The notes beneath the pieces were generated by a model. It did no database searches, was not told where the DNA came from, and saw nothing but the letters and a program-made list of their open reading frames with translations. The position numbers and the translations under genes were made by a program. From contig NZ_JACHXO010000003.1 in NCBI RefSeq assembly GCF_014192155.1, positions 496,001-560,000 of the forward strand: a stretch of 64,000 nucleotides of DNA, read 5' to 3'. This DNA comes from Roseateles terrae (lineage in GTDB: Bacteria > Pseudomonadota > Gammaproteobacteria > Burkholderiales > Burkholderiaceae_C). Position 1 is the stretch's first letter; each line of letters begins with the position of its first letter. Of the stretch, positions 17,984-26,432 are shown piece by piece.

Positions 17984-17997
17984 TAGGGAAAACCCTA
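17984..17997. promoter_or_regulatory. TAGGG-AAAA-CCCTA palindrome upstream of small gene
   Basis: A perfect 5-base inverted repeat with an AAAA centre, 55 bases before the ATG of the 81-residue gene. A similar TAGGG-N4-CCCTGA occurs at 8765-8779. It is a candidate operator; the protein that binds it is unknown. Confidence 0.4.
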
Positions 17998-18051
17998 AAC
18001 TTCGTTCCGTTGGTTCTACAGAGCCATCACCAACCAAAAAAAGGAATCGCC

Positions 18052-18297
18052 ATGAGCGTCGCTACTCAAACCTTCGGTCTGCCGGTTAGCCGCACGGTGC
18101 GTCGCGGCGGCACGTTTGCCACCATCGGTGCCCGTGTCTGGGCCCGCAGCATCAGCAACATCAAGGCCCGCCTGGAAGCTGCCCGCATCGCCCGTTCGGA
18201 GCGCGAGCTGCTGTCCCTGGCTGCCCAGTATGAAGAGAGCATGCCCTCCTTCGCTGCTGAACTGCGCGCTGCCTACGCCCGCCGCAACAACGGCTGA
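18052..18297 (+). CDS. Small conserved-looking hypothetical protein
   Basis: 81 residues from ATG 18052 with AAGGAA in front. After a short polar leader it is basic and helical (WARSISNIKARLEAARIARS), and the C-terminal part ends LRAAYARRNNG. It has no membrane segment. It resembles the small basic proteins often induced in stress in betaproteobacteria, but I cannot name a family. It has its own upstream palindrome and a strong downstream terminator, so it is a self-contained, probably well expressed unit. Confidence 0.65.
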   Translation: MSVATQTFGLPVSRTVRRGGTFATIGARVWARSISNIKARLEAARIARSERELLSLAAQYEESMPSFAAELRAAYARRNNG

Positions 18298-18419
18298 TCC
18301 GAGCCTGTCGGATACCGGTCCGCAGCGGGACAACGGTGTTGTGATGTAAGTACCGGCTAATGTGCCGGGTGTTGCCGCCGCTGCCAACTGTTATCCACTG
18401 GTCTCTACCAGAATACAAA

Positions 18420-18453
18420 AAGCCCGCCTTGCGACAGCATGGCGGGCTTTGCT
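18420..18453. terminator. Bidirectional intrinsic terminator between small gene and pckG
   Basis: AAGCCCGCC (18420-18428) pairs with GGCGGGCTT (18441-18449). T-rich tracts follow on both strands (TTGCTTTT on plus, TTTTTGTATT on minus), so it can end both the small gene and the convergent pckG transcript. Confidence 0.85.
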
Positions 18454-18520
18454 TTTGGGGCGGCACTTTGGCCACTGCAGGCGGGCTGCAGGCCGCCTCA
18501 GCGGCGGCCCGAAGAACCGC

Positions 18521-20389
18521 TTACTTGGCAGCCAGACGGGTTTCGATCTTGGCCTTGGTGGCGGGCAGCTCGCCCGGCAGGTTGTGCGAGAGCTGGGTGA
18601 AGAGCTCGTCGTGGAGCTTCAGCTCGGCGGCCCAGTCGCTGTCCGAGATGTGCGTCACGGTATGGAACTGCTCCGGCGTGAAGGCCAGGCCTTGCCAGTT
18701 CAGGTCTTCATAGCGGGGGCTGGTGCCGAAGGCATGCTCTTCGCCACGGCCCTGGCCTTCCACCCGTTCCAGCATCCACTTCAGCACGCGCATGTTCTCG
18801 CCGTAACCCGGCCAGACGAACTTGCCGTCCGCGCCCTTGCGGAACCAGTTGACGCAGAAGATCTTGGGCAACTTCGCACCGGACTGGGCCAGCTTGGCGC
18901 CCAGATCCAGCCAGTGGCGGAAGTAGTCGCTCATGTTGTAGCCCATGAACGGCAGCATGGCGAACGGATCGCGGCGCACCACGCCCTGCTGTCCCGCGGC
19001 GGCGGCCGTGGTTTCCGAACCCATGGTCGCGGCCATGTAGACACCTTCCACCCAGTCGCGGGCTTCGGTCACCAGCGGCACGGTCGTGGAGCGACGTCCG
19101 CCGAAGATGAAGGCGTCGATCGGCACACCCGCCGGGTTGTCCCATTCGGCGTCCAGCGCCGGATTGTTGACGGCCGACACGGTGAAACGCGCATTCGGAT
19201 GGGCGGCCTTGGCGCCGGTCTCCTTGGCGATGGCCGGCGTCCAGTCGTTGCCCTGCCAGTCCATCAGGTGGGCAGGCGCGGTGTCGGTCATGCCTTCCCA
19301 CCACACATCGCCGTCGTCCGTGAGGGCCACGTTGGTGAAGATGACGTCCTTGTTCAGGCTGGCCATGCAATTCGGGTTGGTCAGCGAATTGGTGCCGGGG
19401 GCAACGCCGAAGTAACCGGCTTCGGGGTTGATCGCATAGAGGCGACCGTCCTGCCCGGGCTTGATCCAGGCAATGTCATCGCCGATGGTGGTGACTTTCC
19501 AGCCCTCGAAGCCCTGCGGCGGGATCAGCATGGCGAAGTTGGTCTTGCCGCAGGCGCTGGGGAAAGCGGCGGCCACGTGATGCTTCTTGCCTTCGGGTGA
19601 GGTGACGCCCAGGATCAGCATGTGTTCGGCCAGCCAGCCCTGGTCCCGGCCCATGGTCGAGGCAATGCGCAGCGCGAAGCATTTCTTGCCCAGCAGGGCG
19701 TTGCCGCCATAGCCGGAGCCGTAGGACCAGATTTCGCGGCTGGCGGGGTAATGGACGATGTACTTGGTCTTGTTGCAAGGCCACTTCACATCGGCCTGGC
19801 CGGCGACCAGCGGGGCGCCGACGGTGTGCACGCAGGGGACGAATTCGCCGTTGTCACCCAGCACGTTCAGCACGGCGCGACCCATGCGGGTCATGATGCG
19901 CATGTTGACGGCCACATAGGGGCTGTCGGACAGCTCCACGCCAATATGGGCGATGGGGGAGCCGATCGGGCCCATGCTGAACGGCACGACATACATCGTG
20001 CGGCCGCGCATGGCACCCTTGAACAGGGCCTGGTCGCCGGTCTGGAGCAGCTGGCGCATCTCCTTGGGGGCCATCCAGTTGTTCGTGGGGCCGGCGTCTT
20101 CCATGCGGTCGGTGCAGATGAAGGTGCGGTCTTCCACGCGGGCGACGTCGCTGGGGTCGCTCCAGGCCAGGTAGCTGTTCGGGCGCTTGGCCGGGTTCAG
20201 CTTCTGGAAGGTGCCGGCGTCGACAAGCTGCTGGCACAGGCGGTCGTATTCCTCCTGGCTGCCGTCGCACCAATAGACGTCCTTGGCTTCCGTCAGGGCG
20301 GCGATTTCGGCCACCCAGGCGATCAGACGCTGGTGTTTCACATAAGCGGGCACGTTCAAGCGCAGCCCTTCCATTACGGGTTGGTTCAT
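18521..20389 (-). CDS. pckG: Phosphoenolpyruvate carboxykinase (GTP)
   Basis: Decarboxylates and phosphorylates oxaloacetate to PEP in gluconeogenesis, using GTP and Mn. The 622-residue length fits the GTP-type family. The kinase loop with its reactive cysteine is [13 protein letters not shown] (Cys about 281). The family segments HNTVG-like region, [19 protein letters not shown], and [14 protein letters not shown] are all visible. ATG 20389 starts [17 protein letters not shown], a normal family N terminus. The transcript leader carries a 12-base inverted repeat that could fold into a large stem. It ends before a bidirectional terminator. Confidence 0.95.
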   Translation of the reverse strand: MNQPVMEGLRLNVPAYVKHQRLIAWVAEIAALTEAKDVYWCDGSQEEYDRLCQQLVDAGTFQKLNPAKRPNSYLAWSDPSDVARVEDRTFICTDRMEDAGPTNNWMAPKEMRQLLQTGDQALFKGAMRGRTMYVVPFSMGPIGSPIAHIGVELSDSPYVAVNMRIMTRMGRAVLNVLGDNGEFVPCVHTVGAPLVAGQADVKWPCNKTKYIVHYPASREIWSYGSGYGGNALLGKKCFALRIASTMGRDQGWLAEHMLILGVTSPEGKKHHVAAAFPSACGKTNFAMLIPPQGFEGWKVTTIGDDIAWIKPGQDGRLYAINPEAGYFGVAPGTNSLTNPNCMASLNKDVIFTNVALTDDGDVWWEGMTDTAPAHLMDWQGNDWTPAIAKETGAKAAHPNARFTVSAVNNPALDAEWDNPAGVPIDAFIFGGRRSTTVPLVTEARDWVEGVYMAATMGSETTAAAAGQQGVVRRDPFAMLPFMGYNMSDYFRHWLDLGAKLAQSGAKLPKIFCVNWFRKGADGKFVWPGYGENMRVLKWMLERVEGQGRGEEHAFGTSPRYEDLNWQGLAFTPEQFHTVTHISDSDWAAELKLHDELFTQLSHNLPGELPATKAKIETRLAAK

Positions 20390-20421
20390 GGAGTTTCCGA
20401 TCTGAGGATATGAAAAGCGGG

Positions 20422-20502
20422 ATTGGGTCAGCGCCTGGGGGACGCCTCGTGCAGGGTGGAAAACCACCGCCGTCAGAGGAGAACCCGCGACGCTGACCCA
20501 AT
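20422..20502 (-). promoter_or_regulatory. Structured leader upstream of pckG (12-bp inverted repeat)
   Basis: ATTGGGTCAGCG (20422-20433) and CGCTGACCCAAT (20491-20502) are perfect complements separated by 57 bases, which include a nested GGTGG-AAAA-CCACC hairpin (20455-20468). The outer stem would lie 33 bases before the pckG ATG; on the transcript it is followed by CCCGCTTTT, so an attenuator-like role is possible. It matches no riboswitch I know. Confidence 0.5.
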
Positions 20503-20529
20503 GCCGCGCACCATGGAAGTACGAAGTTC

Positions 20530-20543
20530 TGGCTACTGAGCCA
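20530..20543. promoter_or_regulatory. Palindrome upstream of pckG
   Basis: TGGCT-ACTG-AGCCA, a 5-base perfect inverted repeat about 140 bases from the pckG start, on the promoter side of the leader stem. Candidate regulator site; no factor assigned. Confidence 0.3.
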
Positions 20544-20631
20544 ATGTAATCACGCCGTAACTCGGGTGGGGAGGTTATGTGCGAAGCGCATAGATTGATG
20601 CGCAACGGAGAGTGGTACCGGTGTCAATGAC

Positions 20632-21213
20632 TCACCCCGCCGTTGCAAACGTCCCCAAGATGGCCGGCTGGCCCTTCGCATCCGGCCCGAGGATCAGCCC
20701 CTCCCCGGACGCGGTATCGCCACTCACCAGCGCCGCCTGCACAAACATGTGGGTGACCCAGACCTCAAATTGCCCGGGCCGCTTCGCAGCATCAACGACG
20801 GCCTGACGCAGGTCCGTCAGCGCTTGCGCATTGGCCGCCTCCGATCCGCCCTGCGGCGACCCCAATGCCGACCACCGCTCCGCCGAGCCAAACGCCAGTT
20901 CCGCCGTGTCGATGCACCGGCACCACGGACTGCTGCGCACGCGCGACGGTTGCAGTTGCTGCGACTTCAAATACGTCCCCAGCTGCCGCGCCTGCGCCCG
21001 GCCCTCTTCACTGAGATTGCGCTGCGTGCTGCAATCCCCCAGCCGAAATCCCGGTGGGTCGAAGGTGCCCGGCGCGCGTGCATGACGCAGCACCAGCACC
21101 ACGCCGCCGCGGCGCAGCAATGCGAGCGCATCCGCGTTCGCGTCGGTGCTCCAGGCGCGGTGAGGCATCAACGGCAGGGTCAGCAACCCCAGGCAGGCGG
21201 ATCGACGGTCCAT
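20632..21213 (-). CDS. Exported histidine phosphatase family protein
   Basis: 193 residues. The N terminus MDRRSACLGLLTLPLMPHRA followed by WSTDA reads as a signal peptide, so the protein is probably periplasmic. The phosphohistidine loop is VLRHARAPG (His about 43, RHA rather than the usual RHG), with NLSEEGRAQARQLG and the second catalytic histidine in VTHMFVQAA. These features are of the SixA/phosphoglycerate-mutase-like branch; the substrate is unknown. The ATG at 21213 has GGAG upstream. It is divergent from the MFS gene. Confidence 0.8.
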   Translation of the reverse strand: MDRRSACLGLLTLPLMPHRAWSTDANADALALLRRGGVVLVLRHARAPGTFDPPGFRLGDCSTQRNLSEEGRAQARQLGTYLKSQQLQPSRVRSSPWCRCIDTAELAFGSAERWSALGSPQGGSEAANAQALTDLRQAVVDAAKRPGQFEVWVTHMFVQAALVSGDTASGEGLILGPDAKGQPAILGTFATAG

Positions 21214-21361
21214 GCGGCACTCCAGTGATTGCGCGGATGATGCCGAGTCAGCCTGACCTTCGTGGGCGTCGGGGCATCCTGGGCGCATCCATGACGCGAG
21301 GAGCATGACTTCTCCCGGCGCGATCTGCGGCCGGTTACCCTTCCATCCAACCGTCTCCCTG

Positions 21362-22579
21362 ATGCCCACGAGTTCCCCCATGCCCCTGAACCCGTCCGTG
21401 CTCCGACTCGCCACCGCGCAGGCCCTCGCCGGTGCCAACGCCACGGTCGTCTTCGCCACCGGCGCCATCATCGGCCACCTGCTGGCACCCAGCCCCGCGC
21501 TCGCCACCGTGCCGGTCTCTGTCTTCGTGGTGGGCATGGCGCTGGGCACCTTGCCGGCCGGTCTGCTGGTGCGTCGTCATGGTCGCCGGGCGTCCTTCAT
21601 GGCGGGGACCGCCAGCGGCGTGCTGATGGGACTCATCGGCGCGCTCGCGCTGATGTTCGGATCCTTCGCCGGCTTCTGCCTGGCCATGCTGTTTGGCGGC
21701 GCGTATGCCTCGGTCGTCCAGTCCTTCCGTTTTGCCGCGACCGAATGCGTGGGCCCGGAGCAGCGCCCCACCGCGATGTCCTCGGTGCTTGCGGGTGGCG
21801 TGCTGGCCGGCGTGGTGGGCGCGCAGCTCATCAACGCGACGATGAACGCCTGGCCGCCGCATGCCTATGCGGTCACCTACCTGGGCGCTGCTGTGGTGGC
21901 CGCGCTATCGGCCCTGGTGCTGCACGGCGTCAGCTTCCAGCGGCCTCCTGCCTCCCCCACCGCCCAGGCGGGTGGGCGCCCCACCCTGCAGATCCTGCAG
22001 CAGCCACCGCTGCTGGTGGCCATGTTCTGCGGCGTGGTCATCTACATGATGATGAACTTTCTGATGACGTCGGCGCCGCTGGCGATGTCCCTGTGCGGCA
22101 TCGAACGCATCCATGCCAACCGCGGCATCGAGATGCATGTCATCGCCATGTACGCGCCCAGCTTCTTCACCGGCCGCCTCATCGCGCGCTTCGGCGAGAC
22201 GCGCATGGTCGTCGCCGGACTGGCGCTGACCGCCCTGGCCTCGCTGGCGGCACTGAGCGGCCTGTCGGTCCACCACTTCTGGCTGTGCCTCGTGCTGCTG
22301 GGGGTGGGATGGAACTTCGGATTCCTCGGCGCGTCCGCCATGGTCCTGAAGTGCCACACGCCGGAAGAAGGTCCGAAGATCCAGTCGCTGAACGACTTCG
22401 TGGTGTTTGGCACCATGGCCATCGGGTCCTTCCTGTCCGGCGGTCTGCTCAATGCCTACGGCTGGGCGGTGGTGTCCAGTCTCGTGCTGGTGCCGGTGAT
22501 GCTCGCCACCTCGGCTCTGCTGGGGCTGCACGGGTACAGGCAGCGAGTGGGGCAGGCGCATGGGAGCGCGTCCCGCTAA
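21362..22579 (+). CDS. Major facilitator superfamily transporter
   Basis: 405 residues with about twelve membrane helices. The loop-2/3 motif appears as GLLVRRHGRRASFMAG, and the second half starts around QILQQPPLLVAMFCG. It fits MFS drug or small-solute carriers of the 12-helix type. I cannot name the substrate. The start is not fixed: ATG 21362 and 21380 both work, and ATG 21305 has AGGAG too close to serve. A hairpin terminator follows at 22712, after a tandem heptamer repeat. Confidence 0.78.
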   Translation: MPTSSPMPLNPSVLRLATAQALAGANATVVFATGAIIGHLLAPSPALATVPVSVFVVGMALGTLPAGLLVRRHGRRASFMAGTASGVLMGLIGALALMFGSFAGFCLAMLFGGAYASVVQSFRFAATECVGPEQRPTAMSSVLAGGVLAGVVGAQLINATMNAWPPHAYAVTYLGAAVVAALSALVLHGVSFQRPPASPTAQAGGRPTLQILQQPPLLVAMFCGVVIYMMMNFLMTSAPLAMSLCGIERIHANRGIEMHVIAMYAPSFFTGRLIARFGETRMVVAGLALTALASLAALSGLSVHHFWLCLVLLGVGWNFGFLGASAMVLKCHTPEEGPKIQSLNDFVVFGTMAIGSFLSGGLLNAYGWAVVSSLVLVPVMLATSALLGLHGYRQRVGQAHGSASR

Positions 22580-22602
22580 GGCCGACAACCTACCAGGCGA
22601 AC

Positions 22603-22665
22603 CAGCAGTCAGCAGTCAGCAGTCAGCAGTCAGCAGTCAGCAGTCAGCAGCCAACAGCCAACAGC
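22603..22665 (+). repeat. Heptamer tandem repeat (CAGCAGT)n
   Basis: Six perfect copies of the 7-base unit CAGCAGT (22603-22644), followed by three decayed copies (CAGCAGC, CAACAGC, CAACAGC) to 22665. It starts 23 bases after the MFS stop codon and lies outside any convincing gene. Confidence 0.9.
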
Positions 22666-22711
22666 CAGCCGCAGCTGGAGCCGCGGCCCCATGCTTGCGG
22701 GCGCTTCAGCG

Positions 22712-22740
22712 CATGCCGACCATCAAGGTCGGCATGTTTG
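22712..22740 (+). terminator. Hairpin after the MFS gene
   Basis: CATGCCGACC (22712-22721) and GGTCGGCATG (22727-22736) form a perfect 10-base stem with loop ATCAA, followed by TTTG. Likely terminator of the plus-strand unit, perhaps bidirectional. A second hairpin, CCGGGCG-CA-CGCCCGG, is at 22752-22767. Confidence 0.65.
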
Positions 22741-22786
22741 CCTCCCTGCCGCCGGGCGCACGCCCGGTGCACCATCGGGACGTCAG

Positions 22787-23671
22787 TCAGTGCGCGTCAC
22801 GGGTCTCGGCGCCGATGCCGTCCAGCGCGGTCACCGCTTCCGCCGGCAACACCAGTTGAGCCGCCTTCATGTTCTCGCGCAGATGCGCCACCGAGCTGGT
22901 GCCGGGAATCAGCAGCAGGTTGGGCGAACGCTGCAGCAGCCATGCCAGCGCGATTTGCATCGGCGTGGCCCCCAGTTCCTGCGCAACGCGGCCCAGGGTG
23001 TCCGACTGCAGCGGCGTGAAGCCGCCCAGCGGAAAGAAGGGCACGAAGGGAATGCCGTCTCGCGCCAGGCTCTCCACCAGGGCATCGTCCGCGCGGCGGG
23101 CCATGTTGTAGAGATTCTGCACGCACACGATCGGCACGATGCGGCGGCCCTCCTCGACCTGCCGTGCCGTCACGTTGCTCAGGCCGATGTGTCGGACCAA
23201 ACCTTCCTGCCGCAGCTCCGCCAGCGCCGTCAGGGGCGCTTCCAACGAGCCCTCTGCCGGCCCGTGGGTGTCCAGCATGCTGCGCAGGTTGACCACATCC
23301 AGCACGTCCAGGCCCAGATGACGCAGGTTGTCCGTCACCGCCTGCCGCAGTTCAGCGCGGGACATGGCGGGCAGCCAGCCGCCCTTCTCGTCACGCCGGG
23401 CGCCCACCTTGGTCACGAGCGTCAATCCATCGCGATAGGGATGCAGGGCTTCCTTGATGATCTGGTTGGTGATGTGCGGTCCGTAGAAATCGCTGGTGTC
23501 GATGTGGTTCACGCCCAGTGCCACGGCCTCCCGAAGCACTGTCACCGCAGCGGCGCGGTCCTTGGGCGGGCCGAAAACGCCGGGACCGGCGAGTTGCATC
23601 GCGCCGTATCCCAGACGGTGGATGGGGCGGTCGGCGAGGGTGTAGGTCAGCGTGGGGGATGCAGCGGTCAT
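22787..23671 (-). CDS. Aldo/keto reductase
   Basis: 294-residue NADPH-dependent oxidoreductase of the (beta/alpha)8 aldo-keto reductase fold. Catalytic Asp and Tyr are in VNHIDTSDFYG, the Lys in LVTKVG, and the C-terminal cofactor region reads LLLIPGTSSVAHLREN. Substrate unknown; this branch often handles sugars or aldehydes. It is divergent from a LysR gene with 92 bases between starts, the normal layout for an enzyme and its regulator. Confidence 0.85.
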   Translation of the reverse strand: MTAASPTLTYTLADRPIHRLGYGAMQLAGPGVFGPPKDRAAAVTVLREAVALGVNHIDTSDFYGPHITNQIIKEALHPYRDGLTLVTKVGARRDEKGGWLPAMSRAELRQAVTDNLRHLGLDVLDVVNLRSMLDTHGPAEGSLEAPLTALAELRQEGLVRHIGLSNVTARQVEEGRRIVPIVCVQNLYNMARRADDALVESLARDGIPFVPFFPLGGFTPLQSDTLGRVAQELGATPMQIALAWLLQRSPNLLLIPGTSSVAHLRENMKAAQLVLPAEAVTALDGIGAETRDAH

Positions 23672-23763
23672 GAAGGTCTCCAGTGAATGGAGTGGACTGT
23701 AGACAGACAGGCACTGCACGATAAGATGGATAGATCAGGACAGGCTGTACGGCGCAACGAACA

Positions 23764-24651
23764 ATGACCGATTTAACCGAGCTTCAGGCTTTGCTGGCGG
23801 TGGTCCGGGCCGGAGGCTTCCGGGAGGCGGCGCGCGCGAATGGCGGCGGCGCCTCCAGCCTCAGTGACGCGGTGCGTCGGCTGGAACAGCGGCTCGGTGT
23901 CCGGCTGCTCAATCGCAGCACCCGCAGCGTCGCGCCCACCGAAGCCGGACAACGGCTGCTGGAGCGTCTGGGCCCCGCGCTGGACGAAGTGGAAGCTGCG
24001 CTGGATGTGGTCAACAGCTTTCGGGAGCGTCCCGCGGGAACGCTTCGCCTGAATGTGCCGGTCAGCGCCGTTCGGCTGGTGCTGCCGCAGATCGTGCCTC
24101 GCTTTCTTGCGGCCTATCCCGACATCCGCCTGGAAGTGGTGGTCGAGGAAAGTCTCGTGGACATGCTGGCCGCCGGTTGCGACGCCGGCATCCGCTACGA
24201 GGAGCGGCTGGAGAAGGACATGATCGCCGTCCCGATCGGCCCCCGCGTGCAGCGCTACGCCACGGCCGCCGCACCGGCCTATCTCGATCAGCATGGTCGT
24301 CCTGAGCATCCGCGCGATCTGCTGCAGCACGTCTGCCTGCGCGGGCGGTTTGCCAGCGGGCACATGCCCCTGATGGAGTTTGAGAAGGACGGCGAGGTCG
24401 TGCTGCTGGACCCGCCCGCTCCGCTGGTGGTGCGGATTGGCGAAGGCGTGCAGTTGGCGGTGGACACCGCCGTGGCCGGCAGCGGCGTCATTCAATTGTT
24501 TGACGGCTGGTTGCAACCGTACTTCGACCGCGGCGCGCTGGAGCCGATTCTCACGCCCTGGTGGCGATCGTTCTCCGGGCCATTCCTGTACTACCCCAGC
24601 CGCACCTTCATGCCAGCGCCGCTGCGGGCGTTTGTGGACTTCATCAAGTGA
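23764..24651 (+). CDS. LysR-family transcriptional regulator
   Basis: 295 residues. The N-terminal HTH carries AARANGGGASSLSDAVRRLEQRLGVRLLNRSTRSVAPTEAG in family order, then the effector-binding domain. It resembles the PgrR/DsdC-like group that pairs with aldo-keto reductases. It probably controls the divergent aldo/keto reductase. Its stop codon overlaps the ATG of the GNAT gene by one base, so the two are cotranscribed. Confidence 0.85.
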   Translation: MTDLTELQALLAVVRAGGFREAARANGGGASSLSDAVRRLEQRLGVRLLNRSTRSVAPTEAGQRLLERLGPALDEVEAALDVVNSFRERPAGTLRLNVPVSAVRLVLPQIVPRFLAAYPDIRLEVVVEESLVDMLAAGCDAGIRYEERLEKDMIAVPIGPRVQRYATAAAPAYLDQHGRPEHPRDLLQHVCLRGRFASGHMPLMEFEKDGEVVLLDPPAPLVVRIGEGVQLAVDTAVAGSGVIQLFDGWLQPYFDRGALEPILTPWWRSFSGPFLYYPSRTFMPAPLRAFVDFIK

Positions 24652-25181
24652 TGCCAGCCTTCAGCATTCGTCCCGCGACGCCGGAAGACGTGCCGAGCCT
24701 CTGCGCCCTGGCGATTCAGGTCTACCTGGATACCTATGCCACCCGCGGGGTGCGAGCCGGGCTTGCGCGTCAGGCATTGAGCGACCTCTCCTGCGATGCC
24801 TTCGCCCGCAGTCTCGCGCAGCCGAGCCGCCGCGTGCTGGTGGCGGCGCTTGATGGCGATCCGGGCGACGCACTGGTGGGCTTTGCCGAGCTGGAACTGG
24901 CGCCACGTCCGGCGCCCGGCCTGATGCTCGCCGGGGCGGAGCTGACGCGGCTGTATGTGCAGCCGGCCTTCCAGCGTGCGGGCGTCGGCGCGCAATTGAT
25001 CGCAGCAGCGGAGGGAGCCGCTGCGCAGGCGCGGTTGCCGTCCGTCTGGCTCACGGCCTGGGACGGCAACCACCGAGCGCTCGCCTTCTACGCCAACCGC
25101 GGCTACATCGACGAAGGCGGCACGATCCACCAGATCGAGGATCAGTCCGTGGGCAATCGGGTGTTGCAGCGCCTGCTCTGA
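24651..25181 (+). CDS. GNAT family N-acetyltransferase
   Basis: 176 residues. The acetyl-CoA site is visible as LYVQPAFQRAGVGAQLIAAA (motif A, QRAGVG), and the C-terminal part WLTAWDGNHRALAFYANRGY is the usual GNAT ending. The acceptor substrate cannot be predicted. Translation starts in the TGATG overlap with the LysR stop, so it is coupled to the regulator. About 130 bases of G-rich non-coding sequence separate it from the convergent PEP-CTERM gene. Confidence 0.85.
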   Translation: MPAFSIRPATPEDVPSLCALAIQVYLDTYATRGVRAGLARQALSDLSCDAFARSLAQPSRRVLVAALDGDPGDALVGFAELELAPRPAPGLMLAGAELTRLYVQPAFQRAGVGAQLIAAAEGAAAQARLPSVWLTAWDGNHRALAFYANRGYIDEGGTIHQIEDQSVGNRVLQRLL

Positions 25182-25313
25182 AGCGATGGCGCCTGGGGCC
25201 CCAACGTGGCGTGCGCCGTGCAGTCGCGTGGCTGCGGCTGGCTGGACCCGACTGGGGCGGGCTGCAGTGCGGCTGGGGCTGGCTGCAGCGCGGCGTGGCC
25301 CAAGCTGCGTGGA

Positions 25314-26006
25314 TCAACTCACCTGGCCGGCGCGCCCCCGGGTCCGCCTCGCCACGCCGCCCACCACCAGCAGCCCGGCGAGCATCAACGCATAGCTCTG
25401 CGGCTCCGGCACTAGCGCCACGGTCCAGACGCCGCCCAGTTCTCCGGCGGGCGTGCTGTAGCTGCCCGAATTGCTGTAGTACGAAGGCGCTTCACGATAA
25501 AGACTGCCGCCCGCCTGACTGGACGCGATCTCGAAGGTCTCCGAAAACCCGGTCGTGCGGAAATCCTGCCGGAGGTAGAGGTCCCAGGTGGTGGGCAGCC
25601 CGTTTGCATCCAGCGAGCCGATGCTGAACCGGCTGGCGGTCTCATAACACCCCGCGGGAATCTGGCAGCCGGTTGGCTCAAGCGGCCAGGTGAGGGACGC
25701 CAGGTTCGCCGGCCCGCCGCCCCAGACCGACATCTTGAAGCCGATGATGTTCTCTTCGGTCACCGGCCCGGTCAGCGGCGTCCAGCTATAGAACTCGATG
25801 TGCAACTGCCCAGGCACGTTGAACTCGTTCTGCCCGGGCGACCGGTCGGCAAAGGACTGGATGTTGAAAGCGGAGGAGTTGAAGGTGTACTGATACCAGT
25901 CGGCCCGTGCGGGTCCGCCCAGCACCAGTAGACACAACCCCACTGCGACCGACGCGAACGCACGCCAATGGGACCCGACCCGCGACCGCGGGAGCTGAAT
26001 GTTCAT
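25314..26006 (-). CDS. PEP-CTERM sorting-domain protein
   Basis: 230 residues. It has an N-terminal signal peptide (VAVGLCLLVLGGPARA), an extracytoplasmic domain of unknown fold, and a C-terminal sorting signal: VPEPQSYAL, then a hydrophobic helix (MLAGLLVVGGVA), then RRTRGR. Exosortase recognises the PEP motif and moves such proteins to the cell surface or biofilm matrix. AGGGAGAG precedes the ATG. No exosortase gene is in the window. A second PEP-CTERM protein lies at 50315-51004. Confidence 0.88.
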   Translation of the reverse strand: MNIQLPRSRVGSHWRAFASVAVGLCLLVLGGPARADWYQYTFNSSAFNIQSFADRSPGQNEFNVPGQLHIEFYSWTPLTGPVTEENIIGFKMSVWGGGPANLASLTWPLEPTGCQIPAGCYETASRFSIGSLDANGLPTTWDLYLRQDFRTTGFSETFEIASSQAGGSLYREAPSYYSNSGSYSTPAGELGGVWTVALVPEPQSYALMLAGLLVVGGVARRTRGRAGQVS

Positions 26007-26432
26007 GGTGTCTCTCCCTGATGCGCTGCTGCCGATACGGTCTTGCAGCGGCCATGATGGCTGGAGAACATTAGCGAGCGACTAGCCGGGAATCCAGCGT
26101 GCGCCGCGATGGATTCGAGTGACACAGCCGCCTGCTGACAGGCATACCGCTTGATGCCGCGTGGGTCCGCGCGCCGCTTTACCCGGGATGGTGACCGCCT
26201 CTGCCCCGCCGTGAACGGCGACGTACAGAGTGACGTACAGGGTGACGCAATGGGCGAGGGATGGGTGACGGACGCGGCGACGGTCACGGTCCTGAGCTTT
26301 GCATCCCGCACAACGGACACACCGCTGGTGGGACAGTCTGTGACAACTCGTGTGATCGGCGCCGCCCGATGCCGCCCAGCGGGGATACTTCAGCGCTTCT
26401 CCCCCGCCGACGACCGTACGCCGTCCCGCCTG
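26007..26432. other. Divergent intergenic region with direct and inverted repeats
   Basis: This 426-base gap separates the PEP-CTERM gene from the hybrid kinase. It contains GCCTG-CTGA-CAGGC (26130-26143) and a 9-base direct repeat GACGTACAG at 26220-26228 and 26232-26240, 12 bases apart, trailing into GTGACG. The kinase frame stays open upstream to 26151, but those codons look non-coding. No clear promoter assigned. Confidence 0.4.

Noticed and set aside
20422-20502. Insertion-sequence ends
   Set aside because: The 12-base inverted repeat encloses only 57 bases and there is no transposase or target-site duplication. A leader stem is simpler.
22603-22665. Possible CRISPR array
   Set aside because: The repeat unit is only 7 bases with no spacers and no cas genes are near. 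It is a tandem microsatellite.
26151-26432. 94-codon N-terminal extension of the hybrid kinase
   Set aside because: The frame is open but codons and composition are non-coding in character, and the membrane domain begins after ATG 26433.
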